64,000 nucleotides of DNA from Heterodera schachtii (Eukaryota > Nematoda > Chromadorea > Rhabditida > Heteroderidae), in assembly GCA_023374025.1 (NCBI GenBank), contig SIJG01000052.1, positions 271,394 through 335,393 of the forward strand, given 5' to 3'. The stretch's first letter is position 1. Each line of letters opens with the position of its first letter. Below the pieces are notes generated by a model, which searched no databases, was not told where the DNA came from, and saw nothing but the letters and a program-made list of their open reading frames with translations. A program made the translations under genes and the position numbers. This document shows, piece after piece, positions 36,351-50,610 of this stretch.

Positions 36351-39300
36351 AATCCTTACATAATTTGAATTTTTTAATTTGTAACATGCCAAAGTGAATT
36401 AATCTGTTTGCATTTTTTGTACAGTTCCTTAAGAAAGAAGCACAAATTTCAAGAGTTTTTGGCCTTATTAATCAATTTTTCGCCACTATTTTTGCCAATA
36501 TTTCAGCGCAACTTTCTTAGTTAAATATTTAAAGTAGAGAAAAACATTTAAATAAATAAACAAGATAATACTAAAAAGTAAAAAGATACTATTAAATTTT
36601 AATAAATATAAATTTATTATGTTAAGTGAAATATGGACTGGGCTGTAAAAAACTTATATATATTTTCATATGAACTATCTAAGAAAATAATCTAACAAAC
36701 AATGATATTTAATTAGTGAAAAAATTAAATAAAAAACTAATTTAAAAGATATTTTTTATAAAGTTATACAAAAAAAAATTATTTATTTTTTAAATTTCAT
36801 TTATTTTTATTACCATTTTATTAAAATATTTTTATATTGTGTATTTTTTAGTGTTTGAGTTATTTATAAATTTTAGTTTTTTTGCAGCTTATTTTTTATA
36901 TCTTTTTTTTGTTAACATATTTTAGTGCAATTGAAGTTGAAATGATTAAACATGAAATTAATAATTTATTTCTTGTCTTCTTCTATCATTAGAGGTTCGT
37001 TTTGCGGCGGGCGGTATTGGAGCGCAGTTTAGTTTTTTAGTTTTTTAATTAATTTTTTATATTAGAAATTTTTATTTTCATAAACATTTTTTGTTTATTT
37101 TAAATTTGTTTATATTTTGAAATGCTCTTCAGTAACATTATATCTTCTTATTTTTTTTATTTCAACTGCTGAATAAATAATTTTCTTTTTTTGTAAACTT
37201 AAATAAATGTTTTTTAGAACTTAAATGAATGTTTTTAGTTTATATTTCAGCAGTTTTCATTAATTCTTTATGCATTAATGCTCGAACCTCGCGGATTACG
37301 GCTTGATGCTGATAGGTTTGACGTTATGTACTCCCAAAATTTTTAAAATATTTTTCATAATCTGCATTGAAAGATTTTTCACTTAAATTATATTAAATCT
37401 TTTACTGTTTTTATTATTATCGCTTTAATAATATTTTGCTCGAAAATAAATTTTTTTAATGAAAAATGCATATATTCTTGTCTTATCGAGACTCAGCATA
37501 TGTGATCTTGAGACAGATTTGTGCTCTGCTCAATGAAGAATAATCCAACTTAAATGAATTTTTGTTGTATATTTTATATAAATCTTGCACTTATTTATTA
37601 TAACCTATTTTTAGGTGACATTTTTCGTGCAATTGATAATAAAGATCAACTAGACTATATTTGATTACTTTTTTCAAACATAATTTAAACAATTTCAGTA
37701 ATAGTTCATTTGATAATTTCCTGTTCAATTTGGCCAAACAATTTGGCCGAAATGTTGGGTGACAAGAATTTATGCGAAAGAATAATTGATGGTGGTAAAA
37801 ATGATTATTGTAAAAAATTTCACCCACCATCCCTTTAAGGATTAACGTTTGGATTTATAAATTATTATTTTTGGTTTAAATCGTTGTCGAAGACAGCCTC
37901 CCCCAGCGGCCCTTAACTGCCTCCGAGGCTGATTAAGTGATATTTTATTTTTCATTTTTAATAAATTTAACCTTACTTCAGTTATTTTAAAAAATTTTTT
38001 TATAACTTTTATTCATCTTTTACTATTTTTCAACATAAAAATATTTCAAATTAAGAAAAAAATATATAATAGTATCATTATTATCACAAATATTATTCAA
38101 GTATTTATTTTTTAGTTTAATTTATGTTTTTACTATTATTTATTTTTTTATTTTATTATAAAAAAACATAATGAAAAATTATATCATTTAATTGCTCATG
38201 ACTTCGCCTCGCAAATCTTAGGAGTTTTTCATCTCGTTGAAGCATATTAAATGATTTACAATATTTTTTAAATAAATATTAAAATATCTTATTTTTTGCT
38301 AATATTTGTCGGAGAGAAGAAACTAAACATTTGTTATCTTTTTGTATTTATTGAGTCGTAGAAATTTGATATTACTACAAAGTTTGCGCTTTTAATTTAT
38401 TAATTCTTCGTATTCAACTTCATGCAATAATTTTGTTATTAATACTTCTACAGTGTCCTAAAAATTTCTATTTCAAATGTTGAATAAATAATTTATTTCA
38501 TTAATTAGCAAATTGCTTGATTTTTATTTCAAATAAATTTTCAGTTAATCATTGCCTTATTTATCTTATATGATATTGACAAGAAATATTACGTTTTATC
38601 GTATTGTTTGTTGGTTTTTTTGAATTTATTATATAATTAATTCCATTTTAATTTTCATTGAATATAAATGTTTTATTTTAACATATAAATCAACAAGTTT
38701 AATTTCTAACTATTTTAATTAATTTTAACAAACATATGTTTATTAATCATTTTTAAAGAAATAATTTTTTAATAAATTAAAAAAATTTCCTTTATTTTCA
38801 TTCAACAATGAGAAATTCATTTATAATTTTAAATTTTATTCTCTTGGGGTTGAAAGGATCTCCGTAGAAGTTGTTTTCTTGAGCTGTCACTTCATTAATC
38901 TAATTTTTTATTTAAACCAAAAACTATTAATTTTTATGCTATTGCATTTTTGGTTTTGCATAAAATATGAATAAAATTTTAGGATTCCAATTTGAAATTT
39001 TATTTCTATTATTTTTTATTGGCTAATCCATTCATTCATACATTCATTCAATGTATTGTTTTTTAAATTTGTTTCATTCTGGTCAAACTGTTTAATAAAC
39101 TTTCGCTCATTTTTTTAAATGAATAATAATATTTTAACTAACAAATAAGTTATTCATTAAAATTGCTTAATATATTTATTTTTTGTAGTTTTAATTTATT
39201 ACTATCCAGTTTACATGTTATTAGAAATTTCTATTAATTTTATATTTTATAATTAATGTATCTTCAATAACATTTTCAAAATTAATAGAAAAACACAATT

Positions 39301-42300
39301 TCAGCAATCTGCAGATTTCGTTGAAATATTATGAAAGTTGACTGGTTAATTATTTATTTTATGATTAATTTTTATTTTTATTTAAGAAATCGAAAGTAGA
39401 AATTTTTATTTCAAATTAATTTTTTATACTCTATGACAATAAAACAGTATAGATTATTTTGTATTTTATTTTCTTTCAATTTTATTATTAATATTTAGCG
39501 CTCGGTTCTTGCTATTAGTTTTTTACAGCGCTCATCTTCATGCTACGCGCCAGTTCCTTTTCTGCTTTTGAACTGAGTTTTTTGTTAACACTTTCAAAGT
39601 TCTTAAGTTCATTTATAACCATTTGGGCATAACAAACAAAAAATAGAATATATTATGGCATCATTTTTATAGATTTTTGTATTTGAAATCTTTTTGTTTA
39701 TTTCATTTATTTTTTATCATTAACAATCCTTAATCAGTCTATATGTGTGATACGGAAATATTATTATACATTCGCTTTAGTTTCCTTTCATATATTCGTG
39801 TAGTAGGTGCATACAGTTGCTCATAGTTTAGTTCATTTTCACACTTATAAATAATTTAGATTATTATTTTCATTCATTAATATTTACAAAAATCTCTTGT
39901 GCGTATCTGTTCGATTTAATTCTAAGTTCCATTGATTATCTCAAGAAAAATTTATTTTTTAATTTCTCTTTTTTAAGAAAATGCTATGAAATTTATCTTT
40001 TTGGTATTTTTTATATTTAATTTTCAATGTTTTTTATCTTATATAATTATGCTTCATTTCTTTATATTCTCGCTAATATGACTATTTAAATATGCATAAA
40101 AACAATTTATAACTATTTTTGCCTTCTTTCATTAAAATATTTTGATTCAATTCTCGCGCGACATGTCAGATTTTTTGATTTTTTGGTTTGTGGCAACAAT
40201 TCTAAAAACATACAATAAATTAAATAAAATTTTTTAATTTTGGTAATTTTTTATTTTTCTCCTTCATGTTTTTAAACCGGTAAAATTTATTTGCCTATAA
40301 TTTATTTTGCGTAATAAATAAAGATTTAATATTATGGCCTCACCATAAGATGTATATTTCGCTGAACTTTAATAAGAGTTGATGAAACTTAAGTTAAACA
40401 TTTTTATCTATTTTCATATAGAATTTATTTTTGAACTTAATAAATCATTATTTATTTTGACTTCCTTTAAATAATTGACGAGCAAGAAGAAATATATTCC
40501 ATGTTAAAGCGTGATACAGTCATTTTTCTTTTTAAAACGCACATTGCTTGTAATTGTTAGTCAATTAAACTTTAAAACATATGTTTGTATCATTTATAAA
40601 TTTAACTATATTTTTTGATTGTTTTATTTTTACGAGAAATTATACTAATTATAAAATTTCCTTAGTTTTGCTCCATGAATTTTCTTTGTGTTTTTAAATG
40701 AATTATATATATTCAATTTTGTACATTTAAAACATAAATTTATAAATATCAATGAATATTATATGATTTTATAGAAGAGATATATCCGCCTTTTTCTCGT
40801 GTTGTTGACATTCTTTAAGCTTTGTAATTCATGAAGACATTTAACTTTTTTTTAAACCATTTAGATAAATATTTATGTTTTTCATTTCCCATAGTGACTG
40901 ACTGAGTTTCATTATGCGTTGAAAAAATTCAAATTTAATAAATTAATTCTTTACTAGTTTTTTCTCATTTGCACATTTATTTTGGATTATGTGTTGTTTA
41001 AAATTAATAAAAACTATTATAAAATATTAATTAAAAATTTAAAATTGCTTTTCTATAATATTTTATTAAAACTATATACAATTTTTTGTTGTAAATGTTG
41101 TTTAAAATGAGTTTATTTATTTTTGAATCAATTAATTGACAAATGCTTAATATTGGTTGTTGTTTTTTAATTGAATATTATTTTGTAAATAAATAAATTA
41201 TTGCTTTTTTATTGTTTAATTTGATTACCTTTTAATAAATTATTTTATTTTTTTCTTTTTATCTTGACCATTTCTCCAGCTATAGGAAAATTAAATTGGT
41301 GAACGTTAACAGAATGTAAAACATATTTTTTTAAAGTAAAGTTATAAAAATTTTTTTAATATTCTGACGTGGATTTATAAAATAAATCATTAATTTATTT
41401 TACAATAAGAATTGCCAATCATTTAAATTATCAAACGTCAATTAAATTCATTTTTGATATTTTATATTTTCGAATTCTCCCCATTTTTCGTTATTTTTGT
41501 GTTTTACGACTCTTATGGCGATGACGAAATATTTAATGATTGGTGCAAATTATTTGGATTTATACTAATTTTCAGTTTACTAATCATTCCGCTTTTCTTA
41601 ATCTATATAAATTTAAATTAATTATTAGTAGTTAGTAGTACCGGGTACTAACTAATATTTTTACATTATAAATATTTTTCATTAAAATTTTGAATTTAGA
41701 AGAAATCCGTAAAACTCGCGCGTACATTCGATAGTGATAGGAAGGCTGAATTATTTAAATGAATTTTGCACTGAATGCTTGTGCAAAAGATAAATTTTTG
41801 TTTTAAGATATTTTTTTTACAATTTTGTAATTTTTTTTTAAATTGTCAACATTTAAATACAAAAATGTCAATCATTTCCATGTTTGTATATATTTTTATT
41901 TATAAAATAATTTTTACATTTAAATATTATCTCATTAATATTTTTAAAATTCTTTTATTTAAATATCTTTTGTACATATTCATTGAAATAAATTTGAAAA
42001 CTTAGTTTTTACAAAATAAACAATTTTCTGATTAATGCTTTAGAACTATGTTTTAAACAAAAATTTCTAATATTAAATATATATATATATATATATATAT
42101 TATTCACTAAAACTACAACAATCTCGCGGACCAATACTCTTGGGATGGTCATTATTGAGAAAAGAAGAAATAGAATATTTTGATGTTGGGAATGGGGAGA
42201 GAGATTTCTTTGCATTTTTTTATTATTTGTTTTTTGTCTTTTATGAATTTTTTTGATTTTTAATGATTTTTATAGATTTTCGTATATTTATGAAGATTTG

Positions 42301-42961
42301 TTACATCATTTTCATGATTTTTTACATTTTTCGAATTAATTTTTTACGAATTCTAAGTAAGCAAAATTATGTAATCGCTCAACTTCGTATGATACAGAGA
42401 ATGTATTTGTAAGAAATATATATTTATATGTAAATAGGTTTAATTTAATAAACCTTTGGATGAATTGTACAGCAATTATTTTATCTTTTATTAATTGTTC
42501 AATTGTTTATCTTTTATTTTAATTTTATTTAATATTTATTTTAGCTTTTTTCCAATTTATCAAAAGCATAAAAAATTAATTTTATTATTTCTCGATTCTT
42601 AAAACATTTTAATCCCTCACATATACCTTCATATGATATTTTCAATTCTTATTTTTATATTTTAAAATTGCTTTCTTGATGTTTAATTGGAACATTTGGG
42701 AGAACCCGTCATTTCCATGTTTTTTTGTGTTAAAAATTTTAGTTAAATTTTAATTAATCTTATTTTTCCGAAACTGACAATAGTTTTATTATTATTAAAA
42801 ATAAAAATACAAAAAAAAAATTATGTTTCCTTTTTAATTTATATTTGAATTTTGAATGTGTACCTGATTACATTTTTTAAATTATGTCAGTTATATTTCT
42901 AATCTCAATGAGTACTGATTTAAAAAAAACATCTATTAATTTTTCGTATATTATTTTAAAG
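36351..42961. other. T-rich non-coding stretch
   Basis: T now exceeds A on the given strand, the reverse of 1-35 kb. No exon chain or transposon end was recognised. Slightly GC-richer spots at 36995-37020, 37285-37330, 37885-37935 and 39495-39560 were read in all frames without a result. A TA dinucleotide run lies at about 42076-42101. Confidence 0.6.
38480..38805 (-). repeat. Right copy of a distant inverted repeat (partner 9345-9690)
   Basis: On the minus strand it shows the same ordered blocks as 9345-9690, including TTGTTGAATGAAAATAAA, CGTAATATTTCTTGTCAATA and TTGCTAATTAATGAAATAAA. Weaker similarity may extend beyond both ends. Confidence 0.75.
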
Positions 42962-43357
42962 GTGCTAGCTTGTTTCGTAAAATCCGTCACCTTGGGCGTT
43001 TCGTAAAATCCGCCATTTTTGCTATTTTTCGAGAAAACATGGTATAATTTTGCATAAAATCAACAAATTTTACATTCTTGGTATCATTCGATAGCCAAGC
43101 TTTTTCTCTATTAGCGTGCAAAATTTCAAACAAAATTATCAAATTTAACATAAGTTATGCCAGAAATAGTACTTATTTTTATACAACTTTTTCTAAAGTT
43201 GACCAAATTTTTTAAATTTGGCAGGCTAATACAGAAAAAGCTGGGCTATCGAATGATTCCAAGAATGTAAAATTTGGTTGCTTTTAAAAAAAGTTATGCC
43301 ATGTTTTGTCGAAAAAATCGCTAAAATGGCGGATTTTACGAAACGTCCCAGCACGCT
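42962..43357. mobile_element. Inverted-repeat element with TTTCGTAAAATCCG words
   Basis: The left arm holds two TTTCGTAAAATCCG words, then ATGGTATAATTTTGC, TTTTACATTCTTGGTATCAT and TCGATAGCCAAGCTTTTTCT. The right arm carries these inverted (AGAAAAAGCTGGGCTATCGA, ATGATTCCAAGAATGTAAAA, GGCGGATTTTACGAAACG). It is about 390 bp with no coding capacity. The core CTCTATTAGC.TGCAAAATT is shared with the element at 15024. A target duplication was not clear. Confidence 0.7.
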
Positions 43358-44716
43358 TTATAAACACGTCCGCATTCAGTCTCTTGGACTTTCAAGTCTT
43401 TTTAATGAAGTTGATCGTAAAAATTTTATTTTTTACACTATATTTGATTTTATATTTTTAATGATAAAGCATATTAGATCGTTTAATTTTGATATAATTT
43501 ATGGCTCATTAGTGAGTTCAAGATGCAGCAATTTAATTATTGAGTTGGTATAAATTATTTTATTTATGTTGCGCTAAATCACTTTTTGCTCTGTATTTCT
43601 TGTAAAGTGAGGTATGAAAAAGTGGACCTTTGATGCTGTTAACTTAATGAATTAGCCTTGTTTTGTATAATTTTTCATTTAACAGTGTTGTAGATTTAAT
43701 CTATAGAAAGAAAAACATGAAATATAAAAATAAAATTTTAAAAGTGAGTTTGCGTCGTGAATTTTTAAAAAATTAAATGGTATACAATGTGTTTTTGTTT
43801 ATTCTTTTTCAAATTGCAGTATCGCTATTATATTATTAAGAATATAAATACAAATAAAAAGAACTAAAATTTAATTATTAAGTATTAAAGAACTTTCTTG
43901 AATTAGTTTTTAAATTCTTTTCGATATTTTTAATTTTTGAATTGTTAACCAATCCTTTTATTAATCTTTGTTTAAAATTATTATTAAAATTAAAAAAAAA
44001 TTTATTTACGTATTTAAACGGTTTGGAATTATTTAGAAAAATTGCATTGTTTTTTTCATAGGTTTTCGTCACAAATTCCAATTTGTCGGAGTTGGTATTT
44101 TATCATACCTTTCTTTTCTTTTTTATCTTTTATTTCTTGTATTTTGCCGATCGTTAATGAAATTCTTTGCTGCTCTTAAATTTTTTATTTTAATTTATAT
44201 TCTTAAAAATTAAAACAAGTTTATTGGAGTTCATTTCTATCATTAACAAATCGCTAATTAATCGCAATTTTCATAAAATAATCTTTTATAAGCGGCCGAA
44301 GTAAAATATGGACAAATTTCAACAAAATTAATTAATTAATGTTCTTGGCATTGGATTATAATTTAAATTTTTAAAATTTTTCACGTCATGCCGCGCTTTC
44401 CTGTACTCGTGTCGTAGTTTTTTACTATTTTTTTATTAATTGTTCTTTATCGGTAGTTATTTTATATGTTTTGAAATTATAAGATATTTATTGCCTTGCC
44501 ACAGAAGATTTGCCATTATTGAATATTTTTCATTTGTTATCAAATTTCCTTTCTTTAATTTTTACGTTTAATTAATCGTACTTTAAAACTTTGGGGAAAA
44601 GCGATGTATATTTATTAATTTTTTTAATCTTTTGTCTTTAAATTAATACAATTTTTCTATTTTCCACTTAAAATAATATAAATCCACATCAATTCGTCAA
44701 AATGTTTTGCGAAAAT
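43358..44716. other. T-rich intergenic DNA
   Basis: No gene or repeat structure recognised. Confidence 0.55.
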
Positions 44717-46456
44717 CCGTCCTTGATTATGTACTGCTATTTATACTATTTTATTCAAAATCCGGTTCATTTAAAATAGTAAATTATACCAATTATTTAG
44801 TAAACAAGTAAATATTAGTAAAAAATATAATACTCCCAAATTTTAGAAACAAAATTCTATGTTAATCTTGAAAAACGCTCCTCCAAAGCTCCAAAGAGAA
44901 ATTGTTATTTAAGACAGAAAATGAAAAATTTCCGCTCAACTTTTTCTTCAATTTGCAGTTGTAATAATGACTTTAATTTTATTAGAGAAATGCCTTAATT
45001 AGTGTCATGCCTACAAATTACACAAAAATTCCTGTTGTATAAATGCTTGAAAATTTATGGTCTTGTCGTGAGTTTGATGTTTCAAGTTTTGCAAATATGG
45101 CAATTTTTATTAAAAATATTTGTTTGTACTTATCGAAAAATGAAATTTGCACCAACTGAAGAAGACAATGACCTTTATTATACTTCTTGATAAAAGCATT
45201 ACTTAAATTTATAACCCAACTCATTCCTCAATGTCCGATGTTTTTGGGCCCCAAAAGATTGAGGCGCGCAAAAATAAATTCATTATAATTTTCATGTTCC
45301 TTTAAATTACTTTTCCTTTCTGTATTCTATACTAATTAGTTGCTTTAAAAATCTCAAATTTATTTTATTTTATTATTTTTATGTTTTTAATTTTAGGAAA
45401 AATTTGAATCCAAAAAATTGGGATATAGTATTAATATTTTTTAATGTTTTTAATTGTTTCTTCTTTGGCTACTTTTTTAAGTATCGTTATTTAGGAGAAG
45501 ATTCATGGTAAAAAAAAAAGAATTTTACCATTTTTGTCAAAGCCAATGCCTTCACATTTACAAATTAATAAGAACATAAAAATAATTAAAATTTTATCTT
45601 AATGATAGAATACGTTTTATGTATTTGTAACTATTTTCACAGATTAATAAAGAAAAATAACAATTTATCGCTTCTATATGAGTTAGTTTAACTAAAACAA
45701 TTTTAATTTAATTTTTAAATTCATTTCATCTTTTGTCTATTATTTAATTGAAAAAAATGTTTTAATATTGAAATGGGATTTTTGATTTTATGCATTTATT
45801 TCACCACTTTTTGACATTTTCCAGTGTTTTTCGTTTATTTCAGCACTTTTAGCACAATATAAGTACCTAACTGTTTATCGATTTTTAGCAATTAAAAATC
45901 GTAATTGAGTACAACAATAGTATGCTTTTTTTCTTCAAAGTCCGAAATTTTCAGCTAACCCACAAAAAAGATTAAAACATGTTTTATGACATTAAAATAA
46001 AAAATAAATATAATTTCAAAAAATGTGGAGGAATGGGGACAAAATGCTGAACTAATTACAATTCTTTTAGCCAACGAATGTTCAAAAAGGAAAAAAACGT
46101 GGACTGCTGGAGAATGGAGGGGGAAGGACCAATTGGATATTGATGAAGTAATGTCAATGGTTTGCTGAAAGCAATGCCAATGGTGCGACGGGTCGGCGTC
46201 ATTTTGTGTTGATTTTTTAAGAACGCAGCGAAGGAAAGAGAGAGAGAGAGAATGAGACAAAAAGGAAAGAAAGAAAGAAAAAGAGAGAGAGAAAGAAGGA
46301 GTCTAAAAGAAAAGAAAGAAAGAAAAAAGAGAGAGGGAGTCAGGGGGAGAGAGCGAGAGAAAAAACGCATGTAAAAAAACCGCAAAATATATACTAAAAA
46401 CGTAAAACCCACAAACATATCAAAAAAAAAAATTTATCATGGTTTTTAAAAAAAAA
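44717..46456 (+). repeat. 1.74-kb segmental duplication, copy A
   Basis: Matches 48445-50191. The first roughly 420 bp differ by many substitutions and indels. From about 45134 (GAAAAATGAAATTTGCACC) to the end I saw no difference by eye. The copy includes a GA-rich tract at 46215-46365, which makes long minus-strand frames of low complexity, and the CT-family repeat also present at 1260-1500. Confidence 0.9.
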
Positions 46457-48444
46457 TTATATCAATTTTTATTAGTTTTCATTTATTTTATGCTTTTGCT
46501 TAATTTATTATTAAAATGAGCATTTGTTGCTCAAAATACCGTTAATTTCAGCAGTGAGAAGAATCAGGAACTCAAAATTTAAAAATTTATTATTTATATA
46601 TTAAATAAATGTTGTTATGTCAATAATAATTTGAACACTTTTAATAGTTGTATCAGTAAAACAAATTAAATTAATTAAAAAATAATTTTTTTTTAATTTT
46701 TTTTCTTAATTCCAAGCCAAATCCATTTGATCCAACCAAATATATGCTTGCTTAATAATTTATTTATATTTTAGTCATTTTGTTTATTTAAATTTAAGAT
46801 TTATTTATTATAATTAAGGACAAATTATTTTTATTTAAGTCTAATTTTCATTTAAAAATTATGATTTTATTTAAATAATTTATTTATTTTTGCTTAATTT
46901 AAATAAGTTTTCTGCATTTTTAATTATAAATTAAGCATTATTTTTTGATTTAATTTATTTAAATAAATATTATATTTTATTCCTATTTTCTTATTTCTTT
47001 TTGAATTTGCAATTCTTTTATAAAAATCTATTTAATTACAAATGTTCAGACGCTGCCCATAGTGGAACGTGCCGCATATGATTGATTAGCATCAAAGCAA
47101 GCGTGTGCGCGACAAGGATGTTCAATGTTGAAAGTTGACCGAAATGTTTTGCATTCGTATTAATAATTTCTTTACGAATAATTTAACATTTTGTTTTATT
47201 TGAACAAATTAAGTATTCTTTGTTATTTTACATAGTTCATTTTTATTTTATGAATTTTTAATTCATTGCATTTTATAAAATAATATATTGTTTTATTTCC
47301 GTGTTAATATTTTTATCTTTGGAATATTGTGCCTGTTATTTGAATTGAATTCTTATTCTTTAATTTAATAAAATGTTTTATACTTATGACATATAACGAT
47401 TTTTTAATAATCTTTAAGAAGCATACTTTTATAGCTAGATGTTTTTCGCCTTTAGTTAAATTTAAATTTTTTTAAAATACAAGAATTTTTTAATATTTTC
47501 ATTTTTTATTAATTAATAAAAGCTTGAAATTAATTTTTCTAAGTATTTAAGTTTTCATTTTTTTAAATAAATATTTTTTTTATATTCCTTTAAAATAAAA
47601 AATATTTTCTAATATTATTTATTGTTGTCCCTCTCATTCATAAAAAGATCTAGATAAAACAAAAGATCAATTTTGAGTGTTCATGTTTATAAATTTAGTT
47701 GATTTTATCAAAATTTAAAAATAATATTTTAAAATGAATAATTTTCAAAAATACATGAAATTAAGCATAATATAATTTTGGAATTAAATTTGATTTATTA
47801 CTTCGGGCTTATATTTTTTAGAGTTAGAAATTGTTACATAAAAACCAATAAATTTACTTTTTATTTTTCATAAAAATTGGTTATATTAATAAAACAATAT
47901 TCAGGTGGAGGATATTCAAGACATTGTAGATCTCCATTGGAAGGGATTTTATATGTAAAGTTCACTATTTAATATATTTAAATTATTTTATCTTTAATTT
48001 TATTTGTGTAGGGAATCCAGCAATAAGGATTTTGTCGCATTTGTTAAATGTTATTTAAATAATATTACAATAATTAGACTTTTTGGCTGTATGTTACAAT
48101 TTATATTTTTATTGATGTTTTTCATTTGTTAATTTTTTAATGTTTAAAATTTCTTAATTAAACCTTTCATATTATTTATATTTATTTTTATGAAATTTGT
48201 GTTGTTTTTTTGAAATATTTTTTGTTGATAAACTTTTCAATTTTACAAAAAATAATTTAAATAACAAATTTGTATTTATCTTTTACCACAGGGACTACTT
48301 AAAATTCGATATTAGTGTTCTATTTATATTTTAAGCCTAATTAAGTCATTTTGTGGTAGTTTGGTTTTTATGATGAGCTTTTTGTCCTTAATTCTCACTT
48401 ATTTTGGGTTTTTTGTTACTATTTTATGTACTGTTTTCGAAACT
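46457..48444. other. T-rich spacer between the duplicated copies
   Basis: Non-coding. A GC-richer spot at 47045-47140 and an exon-like stretch at 47905-47952 (after TTCAG, before GTAAAG) could not be linked to any gene. Confidence 0.5.
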
Positions 48445-50191
48445 CCGTCCTTGATTATGTAGGTGCTCTTTATGCTATTCTATTCAAAATCCGGTGCATT
48501 TAAAAAAGTATCTTATTCCAATAATTTATTAAACAAGTAAATATTAGTAAAAAAATAACTAATACGCATAAATTAATACAAACCTAATTCTAGGTTAATC
48601 TTAATAAAAAACCCGTCCTCCAAAGCTCCAAACTAAAATTCGAATTTAAGACAGAAAATGAACAATTTCCGCTGAACTTTTTGTTCAATTTGTAGTTGTC
48701 ATAATGACTTTAATTTGACGAGAGAAATGACTTAATTTGTGTCATGCCCACAAATTATACAAAAATTCCTGTTGTATAAAGCTTGAAAATTTATGGCCTT
48801 GTCGTGAGTTTGATGTTTCAAGTTTTGCAAATATGGCGAATTTATTAAAAAGATTTGTTTGTACTTATTGAAAAATGAAATTTGCACCAACTGAAGAAGA
48901 CAATGACCTTTATTATACTTCTTGATAAAAGCATTACTTAAATTTATAACCCAACTCATTCCTCAATGTCCGATGTTTTTGGGCCCCAAAAGATTGAGGC
49001 GCGCAAAAATAAATTCATTATAATTTTCATGTTCCTTTAAATTACTTTTCCTTTCTGTATTCTATACTAATTAGTTGCTTTAAAAATCTCAAATTTATTT
49101 TATTTTATTATTTTTATGTTTTTAATTTTAGGAAAAATTTGAATCCAAAAAATTGGGATATAGTATTAATATTTTTTAATGTTTTTAATTGTTTCTTCTT
49201 TGGCTACTTTTTTAAGTATCGTTATTTAGGAGAAGATTCATGGTAAAAAAAAAAGAATTTTACCATTTTTGTCAAAGCCAATGCCTTCACATTTACAAAT
49301 TAATAAGAACATAAAAATAATTAAAATTTTATCTTAATGATAGAATACGTTTTATGTATTTGTAACTATTTTCACAGATTAATAAAGAAAAATAACAATT
49401 TATCGCTTCTATATGAGTTAGTTTAACTAAAACAATTTTAATTTAATTTTTAAATTCATTTCATCTTTTGTCTATTATTTAATTGAAAAAAATGTTTTAA
49501 TATTGAAATGGGATTTTTGATTTTATGCATTTATTTCACCACTTTTTGACATTTTCCAGTGTTTTTCGTTTATTTCAGCACTTTTAGCACAATATAAGTA
49601 CCTAACTGTTTATCGATTTTTAGCAATTAAAAATCGTAATTGAGTACAACAATAGTATGCTTTTTTTCTTCAAAGTCCGAAATTTTCAGCTAACCCACAA
49701 AAAAGATTAAAACATGTTTTATGACATTAAAATAAAAAATAAATATAATTTCAAAAAATGTGGAGGAATGGGGACAAAATGCTGAACTAATTACAATTCT
49801 TTTAGCCAACGAATGTTCAAAAAGGAAAAAAACGTGGACTGCTGGAGAATGGAGGGGGAAGGACCAATTGGATATTGATGAAGTAATGTCAATGGTTTGC
49901 TGAAAGCAATGCCAATGGTGCGACGGGTCGGCGTCATTTTGTGTTGATTTTTTAAGAACGCAGCGAAGGAAAGAGAGAGAGAGAGAATGAGACAAAAAGG
50001 AAAGAAAGAAAGAAAAAGAGAGAGAGAAAGAAGGAGTCTAAAAGAAAAGAAAGAAAGAAAAAAGAGAGAGGGAGTCAGGGGGAGAGAGCGAGAGAAAAAA
50101 CGCATGTAAAAAAACCGCAAAATATATACTAAAAACGTAAAACCCACAAACATATCAAAAAAAAAAATTTATCATGGTTTTTAAAAAAAAA
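48445..50191 (+). repeat. 1.74-kb segmental duplication, copy B
   Basis: Second copy, offset from copy A by 3,728 bp at its start and 3,735 bp at its end. Both lie in the same orientation, separated by about 2 kb of unrelated DNA. Confidence 0.9.
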
Positions 50192-50610
50192 TTTTTTGAA
50201 AAGCGAGAAATCTTGCGAAAAATGTAATAAAAATAAATAATTAAGTTTAGAATAATATTAATTTAAATAGGTGGGACCGGGACCTGTCGGAACTAATGTC
50301 TCAGGGACGTTGTAAGCCCTAATACATATCCCGGCATAAACTCAGACCCTTAAGAACCCGCGTGGCCAGAAATTTTTGAAAAATGATAAAAAAAAATTTT
50401 TGTCGACAGATTAGCCATTTTAGCGGAGTATTTTATAAGTGGTAATATTCAAGATAATCTGTAAGAATGTTATGTAGAAGTATCAAGACACAAAACTTGA
50501 CGATTTTGGTGCTATTTCTAACACTAATTGGTAGATTAAATAGCTAATTATATTTTTTAAACGATTGAGTTTTATTAATCTTAATTCTGATATTTAATTA
50601 TTTATTCAAG

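Noticed and set aside
37591..37830. 79-residue minus-strand frame with Cys and Leu
   Set aside because: It sits in T/A-rich DNA without splice sites or a known family. Length is within chance for this composition.
45955..46418. Minus-strand frames of 101 and 120 residues, repeated at 49690-50153
   Set aside because: They read through a GA-rich tract as Ser/Leu/Phe-rich text and are duplicated only because the DNA segment is duplicated. No splice or family support.
47905..48050. Possible upstream exons of the Arg-rich gene
   Set aside because: TTCAG and GTAAAG bound one open stretch, but phases do not link it to 48012 or to 50611.
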